A stretch of DNA of 41,015 nucleotides from an uncultured Alphaproteobacteria bacterium (GCA_944391405.1 CALXTN010000013.1:1-41015), one strand, 5' to 3'. Positions 1-7,684 are shown, numbered from the stretch's first letter. Program-made: numbers and translations. Notes: a model not told the origin generated them from the sequence alone.

Positions 1-423
1 TCTTTCATCCAAATCAGAAGGCTTTTTTTTTTTTTTTTATCCCTCGCAATACAGCCCCTCATAAGATTTTTTAACCACCAAACCTTTATTGTAGATATAG
101 TTGAGAGCATCTGTAACCACGGCTTTGTGCTTATCGGAAGATGTACGTACAAAGTAGTCATAATCAATATGCATTTTATCAAAGAGGTTACGGAAATTAT
201 CACTACGCATCTTAAGAAAATCTTTTAATTCCATACCGCTTTCTTGGCAGCTGGTTTGATTTTTCTGACCATGTTCATCGGTACCGGTAGTATAAAAAAC
301 CTCATTACCGCGCATTTGCTCAAACTTTTTCAAAACATCGCCCAAGATAGTTGTAAAAGCGTGCCCAACGTGCGGCGCACCGTTAATATAATAAATCGGA
401 GTAGTGATATATTTCTGCATCAT
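1..423 (-). CDS. metG: Methionyl-tRNA synthetase, 5' part, interrupted by an in-frame stop near the window edge
   Basis: This is the N-terminal part of methionyl-tRNA synthetase, the cytoplasmic class I enzyme that charges tRNA-Met. The HIGH motif appears as HVGH (residues 18-21) and the Met-specific TGTDEHG follows at 47-53. The match runs to YEGLYCEG at residue 128, where the zinc-knuckle Cys is expected. There the sequence becomes TAA followed by a run of A (16 T on the plus strand at 23-38). After that, the same frame resumes with KPSDLDER, as expected for MetRS. The gene therefore looks intact apart from a homopolymer that replaces about six codons, either an assembly error or a real lesion. 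The ATG at 423 follows AAGGATAAAG; a second ATG lies at 420. The rest of the gene is outside the window. Confidence 0.9.
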
Positions 424-461
424 CTTTATCCTTGTTAATTGTTAACTAAAACCCCAAACAC

Positions 462-487
462 AAAAAAAAGCGGAAACCCCGCCTTTT
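462..487 (-). terminator. Attenuator-like terminator in the metG leader
   Basis: On the minus strand, AAAAGGCGG (487-479) pairs with CCGCTTTTT (473-465) around the loop GGTTT, with one G-T wobble, and a run of eight T follows. It lies 39 nt before the metG start and after the Met-rich leader peptide. Upstream, TCCCGTC (520-514) can pair with GGCGGGG (483-477), which would disrupt this terminator. Confidence 0.7.
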
Positions 488-526
488 CAAATTAAGAACC
501 GACCAACAACGCCGACGGGAGCGTTA

Positions 527-583
527 TCACAAGAATAACCGCATTTCCATTCGCATCATCATTATGTCAATTCTGTTTCTCAT
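527..583 (-). CDS. Met-rich leader peptide of metG (candidate)
   Basis: A short reading frame sits between the predicted metG promoter and an intrinsic terminator. From the ATG at 562 it reads MMMRMEMRLFL and stops with TGA at 529-527; five of its eleven codons are Met. An in-frame ATG at 583 would add MRNRIDI and lies almost at the predicted transcription start (about 584), so that form could be translated leaderless. No Shine-Dalgarno precedes either start. A Met-codon cluster ahead of a terminator in front of the methionyl-tRNA synthetase gene is what ribosome-mediated attenuation predicts. The assignment is inference. Confidence 0.6.
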   Translation of the reverse strand: MRNRIDIMMMRMEMRLFL

Positions 584-590
584 GAAGAGG

Positions 591-618
591 AGTATAAATA
601 AGCGAAAATAATTTGCAA
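591..618 (-). promoter_or_regulatory. Predicted promoter of the metG leader transcript
   Basis: The -35 box TTGCAA (613-618) and -10 box TATACT (591-596) are 16 bp apart, giving a start near 584. The -35 lies in TGCTTGCAA, a word also found upstream of recA, and in part upstream of rnc and lepB. Confidence 0.55.
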
Positions 619-802
619 GCATTTTTTATCAAAAAGCACAGAAAAGACCAATATTTCCCCTTCCAAAAGCATAAAAAATCCCCAAAAAAACGATTGTAAT
701 TTTTAGTAACAATTTGTTTTATCCACAGACAGACAAAACGATTGAATTTCCGAGATAAACGAAGTAGGTTATCGCAGTATATAGAAAAGGAGAAACTGAT
801 AA

Positions 803-1261
803 ATGATATTTTGTGATATGGATGGCGTATTAACAGATTTTGACGGCTCGTTTGAAGCTCGTTTCGGCATGCCTCCAAAGGCTCTGCCCCGTCCGGAATT
901 GTGGGAAAAAGTCCTAAACACAAAAGACTATTGGTATGATCTCCCGAAAAAAGCGGATGCTGATAAACTCATCAATTATTTAAACAAGTTTGGTTATTCC
1001 ATTTTAACCGGACTGCCGGCATATGGTTTTGACAAGGCGGAAAAAGAAAAACGCCTTTGGCTTAAAAAACATTATAACAAAGAACAAGACGTCATTTGTT
1101 GTTTAAGCAAAGATAAACAAAACTACGGCAACAAGAGCGACATTTTGATTGATGATTTAGAAAAAAATATTGCCCGCTGGGAAGAAATGGGCGGTATCGG
1201 CATTTTACATACATCCGCAGAATCAACAATACAAAAACTACAAGAATTAGGATACAAATAG
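803..1261 (+). CDS. HAD-superfamily 5'(3')-deoxyribonucleotidase-like protein
   Basis: A 152-residue HAD-fold protein resembling the NT5C type of 5'(3')-deoxyribonucleotidase, which dephosphorylates (deoxy)nucleoside monophosphates. HAD motif I is DMDGVLTD at residues 5-12, with D5 as probable nucleophile and D7 as acid/base. Motif II is probably SILTG (66-70), and motif IV is DILIDD (113-118). The length fits these small single-domain enzymes. A clear AAGGAG lies 9 nt before the ATG. The stop is 8 nt before the next gene, so the two are probably co-transcribed. Substrate is not evident from sequence. Confidence 0.75.
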   Translation: MIFCDMDGVLTDFDGSFEARFGMPPKALPRPELWEKVLNTKDYWYDLPKKADADKLINYLNKFGYSILTGLPAYGFDKAEKEKRLWLKKHYNKEQDVICCLSKDKQNYGNKSDILIDDLEKNIARWEEMGGIGILHTSAESTIQKLQELGYK

Positions 1262-1269
1262 GTCATACA

Positions 1270-2358
1270 ATGAAACAGGCTGCCAAAAACGAAATACTAA
1301 GAAAAAGCGACGAACTACTAAATTATCTGGACAAACTGCACTTAGCCCCGAGCCAAAACTTTAGCGAAGAAGAAGTAAGCGCCATTATTGCCAAAGAAGA
1401 AGCTCAAACTCAAAAAAATTATGAACGTGCGATTGCCAAATTTCAAGAAACCAATCACAGCCTAACCTCTCCGCAAATTAAGCGTTTCGTAGTATATTGG
1501 GGCTATCCCGGAGCTGGCAAATCTTATATGTCTAAAAAGCTGATTGAGCGCTTTGGTCAAGAAGAAGACTGCCTGCCGTTTAACATCATAGATAAAGACC
1601 AACACAGAGATTTGTTCCCTAATTTGTTTAATCACCTAAAAAACGGACACTTGGATGAATGTGAAAAATTCGCAGGTGTTACCATTGATTACGTCCGCCA
1701 AATTTTGGATTTATCTTTACAAAGCGGCGAACGTTCTATTTTATCCATCGGTTCCATGGGCGCAGGCAGTGAGTTCAAAGATAACGCAGCCAAAGCCATC
1801 AGCTACGGTTACAAACCATGCGCGGTATATATGGCGGTTAATCCGGATATTGCATATTTAAGCAGCGTATATCGTAGTGCGTCATTATATGACCAAATTA
1901 TTTTCCAAAACAAAGAGTTGTATCCGAGATTAGTATCAAACGAATATTTCAGCCGTGTGGTAGATATGTTACCGAACATGATAGAGCGGATAGACACCTT
2001 CCAACAAGAAAACAGCGAAAATGTGGATTTGATGGTTTTAAACCGTAGTAATGAAGTCTTGTACGATTCGCGCAAACCCCACACCTTAAATGTCAAGGAG
2101 GTAATCGCCGAAGAAGAAAGTCGTCCGTTGAACGATAAGGAAATCATCAACATCAACAAGCAACTGACACAAATCCGCGAGAGCATTGCTTATCGTCATG
2201 AAAATCAAGTATATGCACCGTATGCAAACGAATTAGAAATGGCCAAAACAGCGATACAACGCATTCATAAGCTTGTTTCGTCCCAACCGATACAAAGCAA
2301 CACTCATGGTCAATTCAAGTTCGGCATATTGGGCAAAGCCTCCGGTTTTGACAGATAG
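1270..2358 (+). CDS. Zeta-toxin-like P-loop kinase
   Basis: A 362-residue protein with a P-loop kinase domain of zeta-toxin type in its middle. The Walker A motif is GYPGAGKS (78-85), and IDKDQHRDLFPN (107-118) resembles the zeta-family D-x-D-x-x-R substrate segment, with D108, D110 and R113. Zeta toxins phosphorylate UDP-N-acetylglucosamine, and chromosomal relatives have other small-molecule substrates. The N-terminal 70 residues are helical and charged, and the C-terminal 130 residues have no recognised domain. No epsilon-like antitoxin is adjacent. The gene follows the nucleotidase gene closely. It could be a stand-alone metabolic kinase rather than a toxin. Confidence 0.7.
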   Translation: MKQAAKNEILRKSDELLNYLDKLHLAPSQNFSEEEVSAIIAKEEAQTQKNYERAIAKFQETNHSLTSPQIKRFVVYWGYPGAGKSYMSKKLIERFGQEEDCLPFNIIDKDQHRDLFPNLFNHLKNGHLDECEKFAGVTIDYVRQILDLSLQSGERSILSIGSMGAGSEFKDNAAKAISYGYKPCAVYMAVNPDIAYLSSVYRSASLYDQIIFQNKELYPRLVSNEYFSRVVDMLPNMIERIDTFQQENSENVDLMVLNRSNEVLYDSRKPHTLNVKEVIAEEESRPLNDKEIININKQLTQIRESIAYRHENQVYAPYANELEMAKTAIQRIHKLVSSQPIQSNTHGQFKFGILGKASGFDR

Positions 2359-2404
2359 TTTTTGACAGCTAAAAAGCTCTGCGACCATTACAGACTTTAG
2401 ATAC

Positions 2405-2433
2405 AAAAAAATTCCGCAAGCCGAAGAATTTTT
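2405..2433 (+). terminator. Possible terminator after the zeta-like gene
   Basis: AAAAATTC (2407-2414) pairs with GAATTTTT (2426-2433). The stem is AT-rich and its 3' arm doubles as the T-run, so this is a weak call. Confidence 0.4.
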
Positions 2434-2486
2434 AATTTTCCTTAACTCTTTTAGATATAGCACATAAAAGAACAAAGGAGAAAAAG

Positions 2487-3332
2487 ATGAGCCAAGAATT
2501 TACGTTACACACCCATAACAACGAGTGCCACTTTGATGGTCGCGCCACTGCGGAAGAAATGGTATCTACCGCCGCAGAAAAAGGATTTAAAACGATTGGC
2601 GTCAGCAATCATCTAATCTGCCACGAAGGTTTGTTCCAACCGCCTAAGCCGGAAGTAATGTTTATGTCAGATTTCAATGAAGCCGAAAAAATCTATATGC
2701 GCCATATTGAAATTTTGGAAAATTTAAAAGGCAAATACAACATAGATATAAAAATCGGCTTTGAGGCAGACTTTTTTCCAGATAAGACCTGGCGTAAAAA
2801 TTTTGAGCAAATGTTAAAACGTCTACCGCTTGATTATCTCGTTGGCACCTGCCACTTTTTAATGAGCTCTGATCTCCGTTTTCTATGCAACATCTATCAC
2901 CTAAAACACTTACAAGAACCACTGGCGCCGGAACAACAACGTGAATATGTAAAAAATCACTTTGCGAACATTGCCGCCGCAATAAGAAGTGGCTATTACA
3001 GCTTTATGGCGCACATTGACTATTGCACCATTTTCGGTCTTGGCGAAAGCGAAGAGTATGACGAAGATAAATATAAAATCATTGAAGCATTAAGAGAAAC
3101 CAAATTGCCGTTTGAAATCAATACCAGCGGCTACAATCGTATCAATCGCCCACATCCTGCGCCATGGATTATAAAAGAATTAGCCAAAAGCGGAGATGTA
3201 CCTGTATTATTGAGCGACGATGCACATGACCCAACTCAACTCGGCCAGCATTTTGACAAGGCAGAAGCCTTATTGCAAGAGTTGAATTACAAACCACGCT
3301 TTACTCTGAATATGTTAAAAAAGCCGCTCTAA
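2487..3332 (+). CDS. PHP-superfamily histidinol-phosphatase-like phosphoesterase
   Basis: A 281-residue PHP-fold metal-dependent phosphoesterase most like histidinol-phosphatase of the HisK/PHP type. The metal-binding motifs are in the expected order: LHTHNNECHFDG at the N-terminus, SNHL, GFEADFF near residue 90, GTCHF, HIDYC, and LSDDAH near the C-terminus. The family hydrolyses histidinol phosphate in histidine biosynthesis, but no other his gene is near, so the substrate is uncertain. AAAGGAG lies 6 nt before the ATG. A strong terminator overlaps the 3' end. Confidence 0.75.
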   Translation: MSQEFTLHTHNNECHFDGRATAEEMVSTAAEKGFKTIGVSNHLICHEGLFQPPKPEVMFMSDFNEAEKIYMRHIEILENLKGKYNIDIKIGFEADFFPDKTWRKNFEQMLKRLPLDYLVGTCHFLMSSDLRFLCNIYHLKHLQEPLAPEQQREYVKNHFANIAAAIRSGYYSFMAHIDYCTIFGLGESEEYDEDKYKIIEALRETKLPFEINTSGYNRINRPHPAPWIIKELAKSGDVPVLLSDDAHDPTQLGQHFDKAEALLQELNYKPRFTLNMLKKPL

Positions 3333-3349
3333 AAAAGCGGCTGATTTTT
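3322..3349 (+). terminator. Terminator of the PHP phosphoesterase gene
   Basis: AGCCGCT (3322-3328) pairs with AGCGGCT (3336-3342), followed by GATTTTT. The stem overlaps the last codons and stop of the gene. Confidence 0.85.
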
Positions 3350-3373
3350 GCACCAAGCTAAAAAATCTCAAAC

Positions 3374-3401
3374 AAAAAAGCAGTGGCAAAACACCACTGC
3401 T
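3374..3401 (-). terminator. Terminator of the minus-strand lipoprotein gene
   Basis: Read on the minus strand, AGCAGTGG and CCACTGCT form a stem around TGTTTTG and are followed by six T. It lies about 25 nt past the lipoprotein stop. Confidence 0.85.
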
Positions 3402-3426
3402 CATAAAAGAGTTTATCATAACAGAA

Positions 3427-3888
3427 TTAATTTTTCTGAGTAAATCCGGTAATCGTACCTTTATATCCCTCAACTTTGGCTTCTAATTCCTTATAAACAA
3501 AGTAATCATTTTTCACCGTTGTTTTATAAGTAGGAGCAATAATCACATCTGCCCCTGAATTTTTCAAAGCCTTATAAGCTGCGGCGGATTTAACGTCATC
3601 CATACCTCCGGAAACTGAAGGTACCGGCAAAGGAATAGCTCCAGACAAACCTTTAGCTTCGCCGGCATAACTCATACCATCAACAAATTCATTATCTCCG
3701 CCGATTTTAAAACCGAACAAAATCTTTGCGGAAGATTCTCCAGATATTTTTTCGCCCACTCTGATATTAGCAACATGATTTGACTGAATTGTGGGTTGAA
3801 GCGCGGCATTAGGCACCCCCTGATGAACGGAAGAACAACCTGATAATCCAATCATGGCAATACCCGCCAACAAAATCATTTTTTTCAT
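3427..3888 (-). CDS. Small lipoprotein of unknown function
   Basis: A 153-residue predicted lipoprotein. The start MKKMILLAGIAMIGLSGC contains a signal peptide with lipobox LSGC, so the mature protein begins at Cys18. The ATG at 3888 is preferred over an upstream ATG at 3903 because GGAG lies 9 nt before it. The mature part is rich in Gly, Ser and Ala, with a central DGMSYAGEAKGLSG segment and a C-terminal region with predicted beta strands. I do not recognise the family. It has a roughly 220-nt 5' leader with mutually exclusive hairpins, which suggests regulation after transcription initiation. Confidence 0.7.
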   Translation of the reverse strand: MKKMILLAGIAMIGLSGCSSVHQGVPNAALQPTIQSNHVANIRVGEKISGESSAKILFGFKIGGDNEFVDGMSYAGEAKGLSGAIPLPVPSVSGGMDDVKSAAAYKALKNSGADVIIAPTYKTTVKNDYFVYKELEAKVEGYKGTITGFTQKN

Positions 3889-4107
3889 CTTAAAATACTC
3901 CATAAATTAGTTCTAAATAAAAAAGAAGCCACCTTGATGAGAGGTAGCAGGAAGTTAGAACCTATTTATGGAAATAGTGTAGTATATTAGTTATATAAAC
4001 CTATTCTACTACCTTCCTGCCATCGGCAAAAAGGTAGTTTTTTACATCTGCTCAAACAGACAACCATAAAGAGGGTTCTAAACCTCATACCGGCAATCAG
4101 CCGGTAC
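3889..4107 (-). promoter_or_regulatory. Switch-like 5' leader RNA of the lipoprotein gene
   Basis: From a predicted start near 4107 the leader contains a short hairpin (ACCGGC/GCCGGT, 4089-4104), then three alternative pairings. First is CTACCTT/AAGGTAG within 4009-4037. Second is CTTCCTGC (4013-4020) with GCAGGAAG (3947-3954). Third is an intrinsic terminator, GCTACCT/AGGTGGC (3948-3928), followed by TTCTTTTTT. The second pairing excludes both others. A 33-codon frame (4088-3987) overlaps the first hairpins. It could also be an independent small RNA ending near 3915. Confidence 0.5.
4009..4043 (+). terminator. Plus-strand intrinsic terminator in the same element
   Basis: CTACCTT (4009-4015) pairs with AAGGTAG (4031-4037), with an inner GCC/GGC pair, and six T follow. 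The same bases form the first hairpin of the minus-strand leader. Confidence 0.65.
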
Positions 4108-4113
4108 AAGAAA

Positions 4114-4142
4114 AGAGTATTAAAAAAAATCCTCAAAGTCAA
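4114..4142 (-). promoter_or_regulatory. Predicted promoter of the lipoprotein gene
   Basis: TTGACT (4137-4142) and TACTCT (4114-4119) are 17 bp apart on the minus strand. This places the start about 220 nt before the ATG and includes the hairpin element in the transcript. Confidence 0.45.
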
Positions 4143-4202
4143 ACAAAAAATACCTCAAACACAACGCTGCGAATAAGTTCCCTCTCCGACGCAAAAAACT
4201 CC

Positions 4203-4231
4203 TTGCAATTAAGACAAAGCCATGCTAAATC
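4203..4231 (+). promoter_or_regulatory. Predicted promoter of the membrane protein at 4275
   Basis: TTGCAA (4203-4208) is followed by GCTAAATC (4224-4231), which matches the alphaproteobacterial -10 pattern GCTANAWC. The -10 ends 44 nt before the ATG. Confidence 0.6.
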
Positions 4232-4274
4232 CGTCCACGCAATAAAATAATTATGTTTTTAAATTTATACAATT

Positions 4275-4649
4275 ATGCAACAAAAAATTAAATTACTTTG
4301 GCAAATTTGGAGCCCCATGCTCATGTTCATCGGTTGTTATGCAATATTGGCGCAATTCCGCCCTATAACTTGGCAACCTTTAGTTTATGGAAGTCTGGGA
4401 CTTGCCGCAATTCAAGTTTTGATTTACAAAACGACCTACCGAAAACGCCCGGACGTATTGCCCATAACCATGTTATATTTTCAAATGGCAAGTATCCTAA
4501 GCATGATATTCATTGGCAATCTCGCCCCTTTTGAAGAAGCGATGCTGTGCGTGGCCGTTTTTATGGGACCATGGACGATTGTGTCATTACTCAAGATTTT
4601 CTATGCCCCTCTTCCCACAAAATCTTTGGAAGACGGACATAACTCTTAA
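4275..4649 (+). CDS. Small four-helix membrane protein, unknown function
   Basis: A 124-residue hydrophobic protein with about four membrane segments (roughly residues 9-27, 35-51, 63-82 and 86-107) and a polar C-terminus. I do not recognise the family. A well-formed promoter upstream and a terminator downstream support a real gene. There is no Shine-Dalgarno; the ATG is preceded by an AU-rich leader containing TTTTTAAATTTATAC, as in several other orphan genes of this window. Confidence 0.65.
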   Translation: MQQKIKLLWQIWSPMLMFIGCYAILAQFRPITWQPLVYGSLGLAAIQVLIYKTTYRKRPDVLPITMLYFQMASILSMIFIGNLAPFEEAMLCVAVFMGPWTIVSLLKIFYAPLPTKSLEDGHNS

Positions 4650-4698
4650 GGTAAAAGGTAACAGGTAAAAGTAAGGGTAAATCTAAACTAAGTAAATT

Positions 4699-4721
4699 AA
4701 ATAACCGGCGGTTATTTTTTT
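4699..4721 (+). terminator. Terminator of the membrane protein gene at 4275
   Basis: AAATAACC (4699-4706) pairs with GGTTATTT (4710-4717) around a 3-nt loop, followed by a T-run. Confidence 0.7.
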
Positions 4722-5197
4722 GCCCCCATAAGTCAAAAGGACATACACACAACCGCCATTTACATCGAATCAAGCGAAAGTAATAATAGCGGAAATTAGG
4801 AGCTACATATCTTATTAACCCCAAAGAGATTAAAACAAACAAAAAGTCCTCACGACTAAGCGAGGACTTTTTGTTTACATATTACTCAATCAAAGACATT
4901 TTACAAGTCACCTGAAAGAAATCTCTTAACAAAATCTCCGCAAAAAGTATCCTGAAGTTATCTAGGCAAAGACTTTCAACAAGTCTACTAAGCAAAGACC
5001 TTTAGCTAGTCTACTGCCTCCCCTCTCGCCCTTATATACACTCAGTTATCGCTAGCCATACTTGTGTTCCTGCCACTCCAAGCTAACAAAGCAACAGAAA
5101 TCCACGACAATATGCGTAAACAAAACGCAACATCTATAGTCTATCAGTTGACCTAAGTATATCCATAATACGGCAAGAAGTGGCAAGAAAGATAAGA
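4722..5197. other. Non-coding stretch with strong hairpins between the 4275 gene and recA
   Basis: No convincing gene is seen. It holds a perfect 15-bp inverted repeat (4837-4851 with 4862-4876) flanked by A and T runs, which can terminate transcription from either side and may end the recA transcript. Two imperfect 26-bp direct repeats lie at 4965-4990 and 4991-5016; the first can form an AGACTT/AAGTCT hairpin and the second a shorter AGAC/GTCT one. I could not match the stretch to tmRNA, 6S, RNase P or SRP RNA. Confidence 0.5.
4837..4876 (-). terminator. Bidirectional terminator downstream of recA
   Basis: AAACAAAAAGTCCTC (4837-4851) is perfectly complementary to 4862-4876, with a 10-nt loop. 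The T-runs lie inside the outer stem on both strands. Confidence 0.7.
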
Positions 5198-6247
5198 CTA
5201 AGCAACTTCACCCGTAACTGGATCCACAGTCTCTTCCATCATATCATCCCCGATAAGTTCAGAAGTGAGGTGCCCTGCATCAGCACGAATTTTGCGTTCA
5301 ATTTCATCAGCCAAAGCCGGATTTTCACGCAAAACTTGTTTAGCATTTTCACGACCTTGCCCAAGTTTTTCTCCGTTATAAGAGAACCATGCTCCGGCTT
5401 TTTCAACAATACCAGCTTTAACACCAAGGTCAATCAATTCGCCAACTTTAGAAATACCTTCGCCGTACATAATGTCAAAATCAACGGTTTTAAATGGAGG
5501 AGCCACTTTATTTTTAACAATTTTAACGCGTGTCTGACTACCAATAACATCTTCTTTATCTTTAATTGCGCCAACTCTACGAATATCCATACGAATAGAA
5601 GCATAAAATTTCAAAGCGTTACCACCGGTTGTCGTTTCCGGATTTCCAAACATCACACCGATTTTCATACGAATTTGGTTAATAAAGATAATAAGCGTGT
5701 TTGAGCGAGAAACCGTAGCAGTTAATTTACGCAACGCCTGGCTCATCAAACGAGCTTGCAACCCCATATGAGAGTCGCCCATTTCGCCTTCAAGCTCTGC
5801 CTTAGGCACCAGAGCGGCAACCGAGTCAACCACCAACACGTCAATTGCCCCCGACCGCACCAATGTATCAGCAATCTCCAAAGCCTGTTCACCGGCATCC
5901 GGCTGAGAAATTAAGAGGTTATTGATATCAACACCGATTTTTTTTGCATATGAAGGATCAAGAGCATGTTCCGCATCAATAAAAGCGCATGTCCCGCCTT
6001 TTTTCTGAGCCTGAGCAATAACGCTCAAAGCCAACGTTGTTTTACCGGAGCTTTCCGGCCCATATATTTCCACAATACGCCCCTTCGGCAAACCACCGAT
6101 ACCCAGAGCGATATCAATACCGAGAGAACCGGTAGAAATGGCTTCAATATCAATTTTCGTATCTTGTCCGAGACGCATGATAGAGCCTTTACCGAAAGCT
6201 CGTTCAATTTGGCTCAGCGCCGCTTCTAACGCTTTGTCTTTTTCCAT
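5198..6247 (-). CDS. recA: Recombinase RecA
   Basis: RecA, the DNA strand-exchange ATPase and LexA co-protease of the SOS response. The 349-residue length is normal. The Walker A motif is GPESSGKTT (63-71), and [15 protein letters not shown] and the L2 loop region [22 protein letters not shown] are all present. The ATG at 6247 is chosen over the upstream TTG at 6253, because AAGAGG lies 7 nt before it. The C-terminal tail is acidic ([10 protein letters not shown]), as usual. A LexA-type box sits in the promoter. The gene is monocistronic and divergent from fabI. Confidence 0.98.
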   Translation of the reverse strand: MEKDKALEAALSQIERAFGKGSIMRLGQDTKIDIEAISTGSLGIDIALGIGGLPKGRIVEIYGPESSGKTTLALSVIAQAQKKGGTCAFIDAEHALDPSYAKKIGVDINNLLISQPDAGEQALEIADTLVRSGAIDVLVVDSVAALVPKAELEGEMGDSHMGLQARLMSQALRKLTATVSRSNTLIIFINQIRMKIGVMFGNPETTTGGNALKFYASIRMDIRRVGAIKDKEDVIGSQTRVKIVKNKVAPPFKTVDFDIMYGEGISKVGELIDLGVKAGIVEKAGAWFSYNGEKLGQGRENAKQVLRENPALADEIERKIRADAGHLTSELIGDDMMEETVDPVTGEVA

Positions 6248-6290
6248 ATTCAAACCTCTTAAAAATAATTTTTAGAACGTTACTGACGAG

Positions 6291-6319
6291 ATTATGTTCT
6301 GTTTTTGTTCGATTTGCAA
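6291..6319 (-). promoter_or_regulatory. recA promoter with LexA (SOS) box
   Basis: On the minus strand the -35 is TTGCAA (6314-6319) and the -10 is CATAAT (6291-6296), with a 17-bp spacer. A perfect GTTC-N7-GTTC, the known alphaproteobacterial LexA site, lies at 6296-6310 within the spacer, where a repressor would block the polymerase. Confidence 0.85.
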
Positions 6320-6563
6320 GCATTTTTTTTGTTTTTCCGCAATTTTTTCAAGATATCGCACAAAAACAAAGAGATAACAAGCATTATCAGTTTCTACAAT
6401 CCCTAATTATTTATTCACTTTCCCTCATAGTAACAAAAGTTTCATATTTCCCATACGCAAAATTTGAAAAAAATGGTTTACAAATGACAATTAATTCTGT
6501 AAGAACAAAGATAGTTAGTTTCAAAAAACATACTGTAAAAAGAAATATATGAGGTAATTATAC

Positions 6564-7391
6564 ATGACAGTTGAACCACTTATGGCTGGTAAAAAAGGCC
6601 TAATTATGGGCCTTGCCAATGACAAATCAATCGCTTGGGGGATCGCTCAAGCATTAGATGCACAAGGCGCACAAATCGCAATTTCATACCAAAACGAAGC
6701 TCTTGAAAAAAGAGTTATCCCATTGGCTGAAAAACTTTCTTATGCACCGACATTGATAAAATGCGATGTAACCGATTCTGCATCTGTTGAAGCTTGCTTT
6801 AAGGAATTAGGCGAAAAATGGGGCAAGTTGGACTTTGTGGTTCACGCCATTGCGTTCTCAGATAAAGACCAATTAAAAGGTCGCACCATTGATACAACTT
6901 TGGCAAACTTTACTAATACAATGCATATTTCCTGCTATTCATTCTTAGAAGCATGTCGTTGCGCATCTCCATATATGAATGAAAACGGCTCTATCGTAAC
7001 CTTAACCTACTTAGGTTCAGAACGCGTATTGCCAAACTACAACATCATGGGCGTTGCCAAAGCCGCATTAGAAGCATCTGTTCGTTATGCCGCAGTAGAC
7101 ATGGGACAACAAAAAGTTCGTGTTAACGCCATTTCTGCCGGCCCAATTAAAACATTGGCAGCTTCCGGTATTGGTGACTTCCGCAAGATTTTGCGTTGGA
7201 ATGAATTAAACGCACCATTGCAAGCAAACGTTACCCAAGAACAAGTTGGCCGTGCTGCATTAGCTTTGCTATCACCTCTTGGTGAAGCCATCACTGGTGA
7301 AGTTGTACACGTTGACAATGGTTACAACACCATCGCAATGGTTAATATTCACAACACACATGAATCATCAGAAGTGTTGGCCGAATTTTAA
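6564..7391 (+). CDS. fabI: Enoyl-[acyl-carrier-protein] reductase
   Basis: FabI catalyses the last, NADH-dependent reduction of each fatty-acid elongation cycle in the cytoplasm. This 275-residue SDR protein has the altered nucleotide-binding start GLIMGLANDKSIAWGIA typical of FabI rather than the classical SDR glycine motif. The active site is Y149 and the Y159-x6-K166 pair (YNIMGVAK), at the spacing expected for the family, with AGPIKTLAASGI following. The ATG has GAGG 10 nt upstream. A likely promoter is TTTACA (6477-6482) with TAAGAA 17 bp later. A strong terminator follows the stop. Confidence 0.97.
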   Translation: MTVEPLMAGKKGLIMGLANDKSIAWGIAQALDAQGAQIAISYQNEALEKRVIPLAEKLSYAPTLIKCDVTDSASVEACFKELGEKWGKLDFVVHAIAFSDKDQLKGRTIDTTLANFTNTMHISCYSFLEACRCASPYMNENGSIVTLTYLGSERVLPNYNIMGVAKAALEASVRYAAVDMGQQKVRVNAISAGPIKTLAASGIGDFRKILRWNELNAPLQANVTQEQVGRAALALLSPLGEAITGEVVHVDNGYNTIAMVNIHNTHESSEVLAEF

Positions 7392-7412
7392 TATCAAAAA
7401 AGTTGCTACCAG

Positions 7413-7440
7413 AAAGCCCCTTATCGAGGGGCTTTTTTTT
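7413..7440 (+). terminator. Terminator of fabI
   Basis: AAAGCCCC and GGGGCTTT form the stem around TTATCGA, followed by a T-run. The following 7441-7655 holds no gene that I can support. Confidence 0.95.
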
Positions 7441-7655
7441 ATCCATATTGTTAGAAAAACATCACAAAATCTCTATAATCATCAAACGAAGCAGGAATAT
7501 CTGATATAAAATGAAACTCCCCCTAATATTATGATATCTCACGTAAACAAAAGTATTAAAATAAGTTATAACAACCATATCAATCCACTGATATACAGAA
7601 ATCTTCATCTTTAAATATTCAAATTTTCCTTCTATAAACTTATTTTCAGCCACAA

Positions 7656-7684
7656 TAAAAAAGGGCTTGAGAAAACCCAAGCCC
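7656..7684 (-). terminator. Terminator of the ankyrin gene
   Basis: On the minus strand GGGCTTG pairs with CAAGCCC around GGTTTTCT, followed by six T, about 25 nt past the stop. Confidence 0.9.

Noticed and set aside
4837..5197. 6S RNA, RNase P RNA or SRP RNA downstream of recA
   Set aside because: None of the conserved sequence blocks of these RNAs could be found on either strand.
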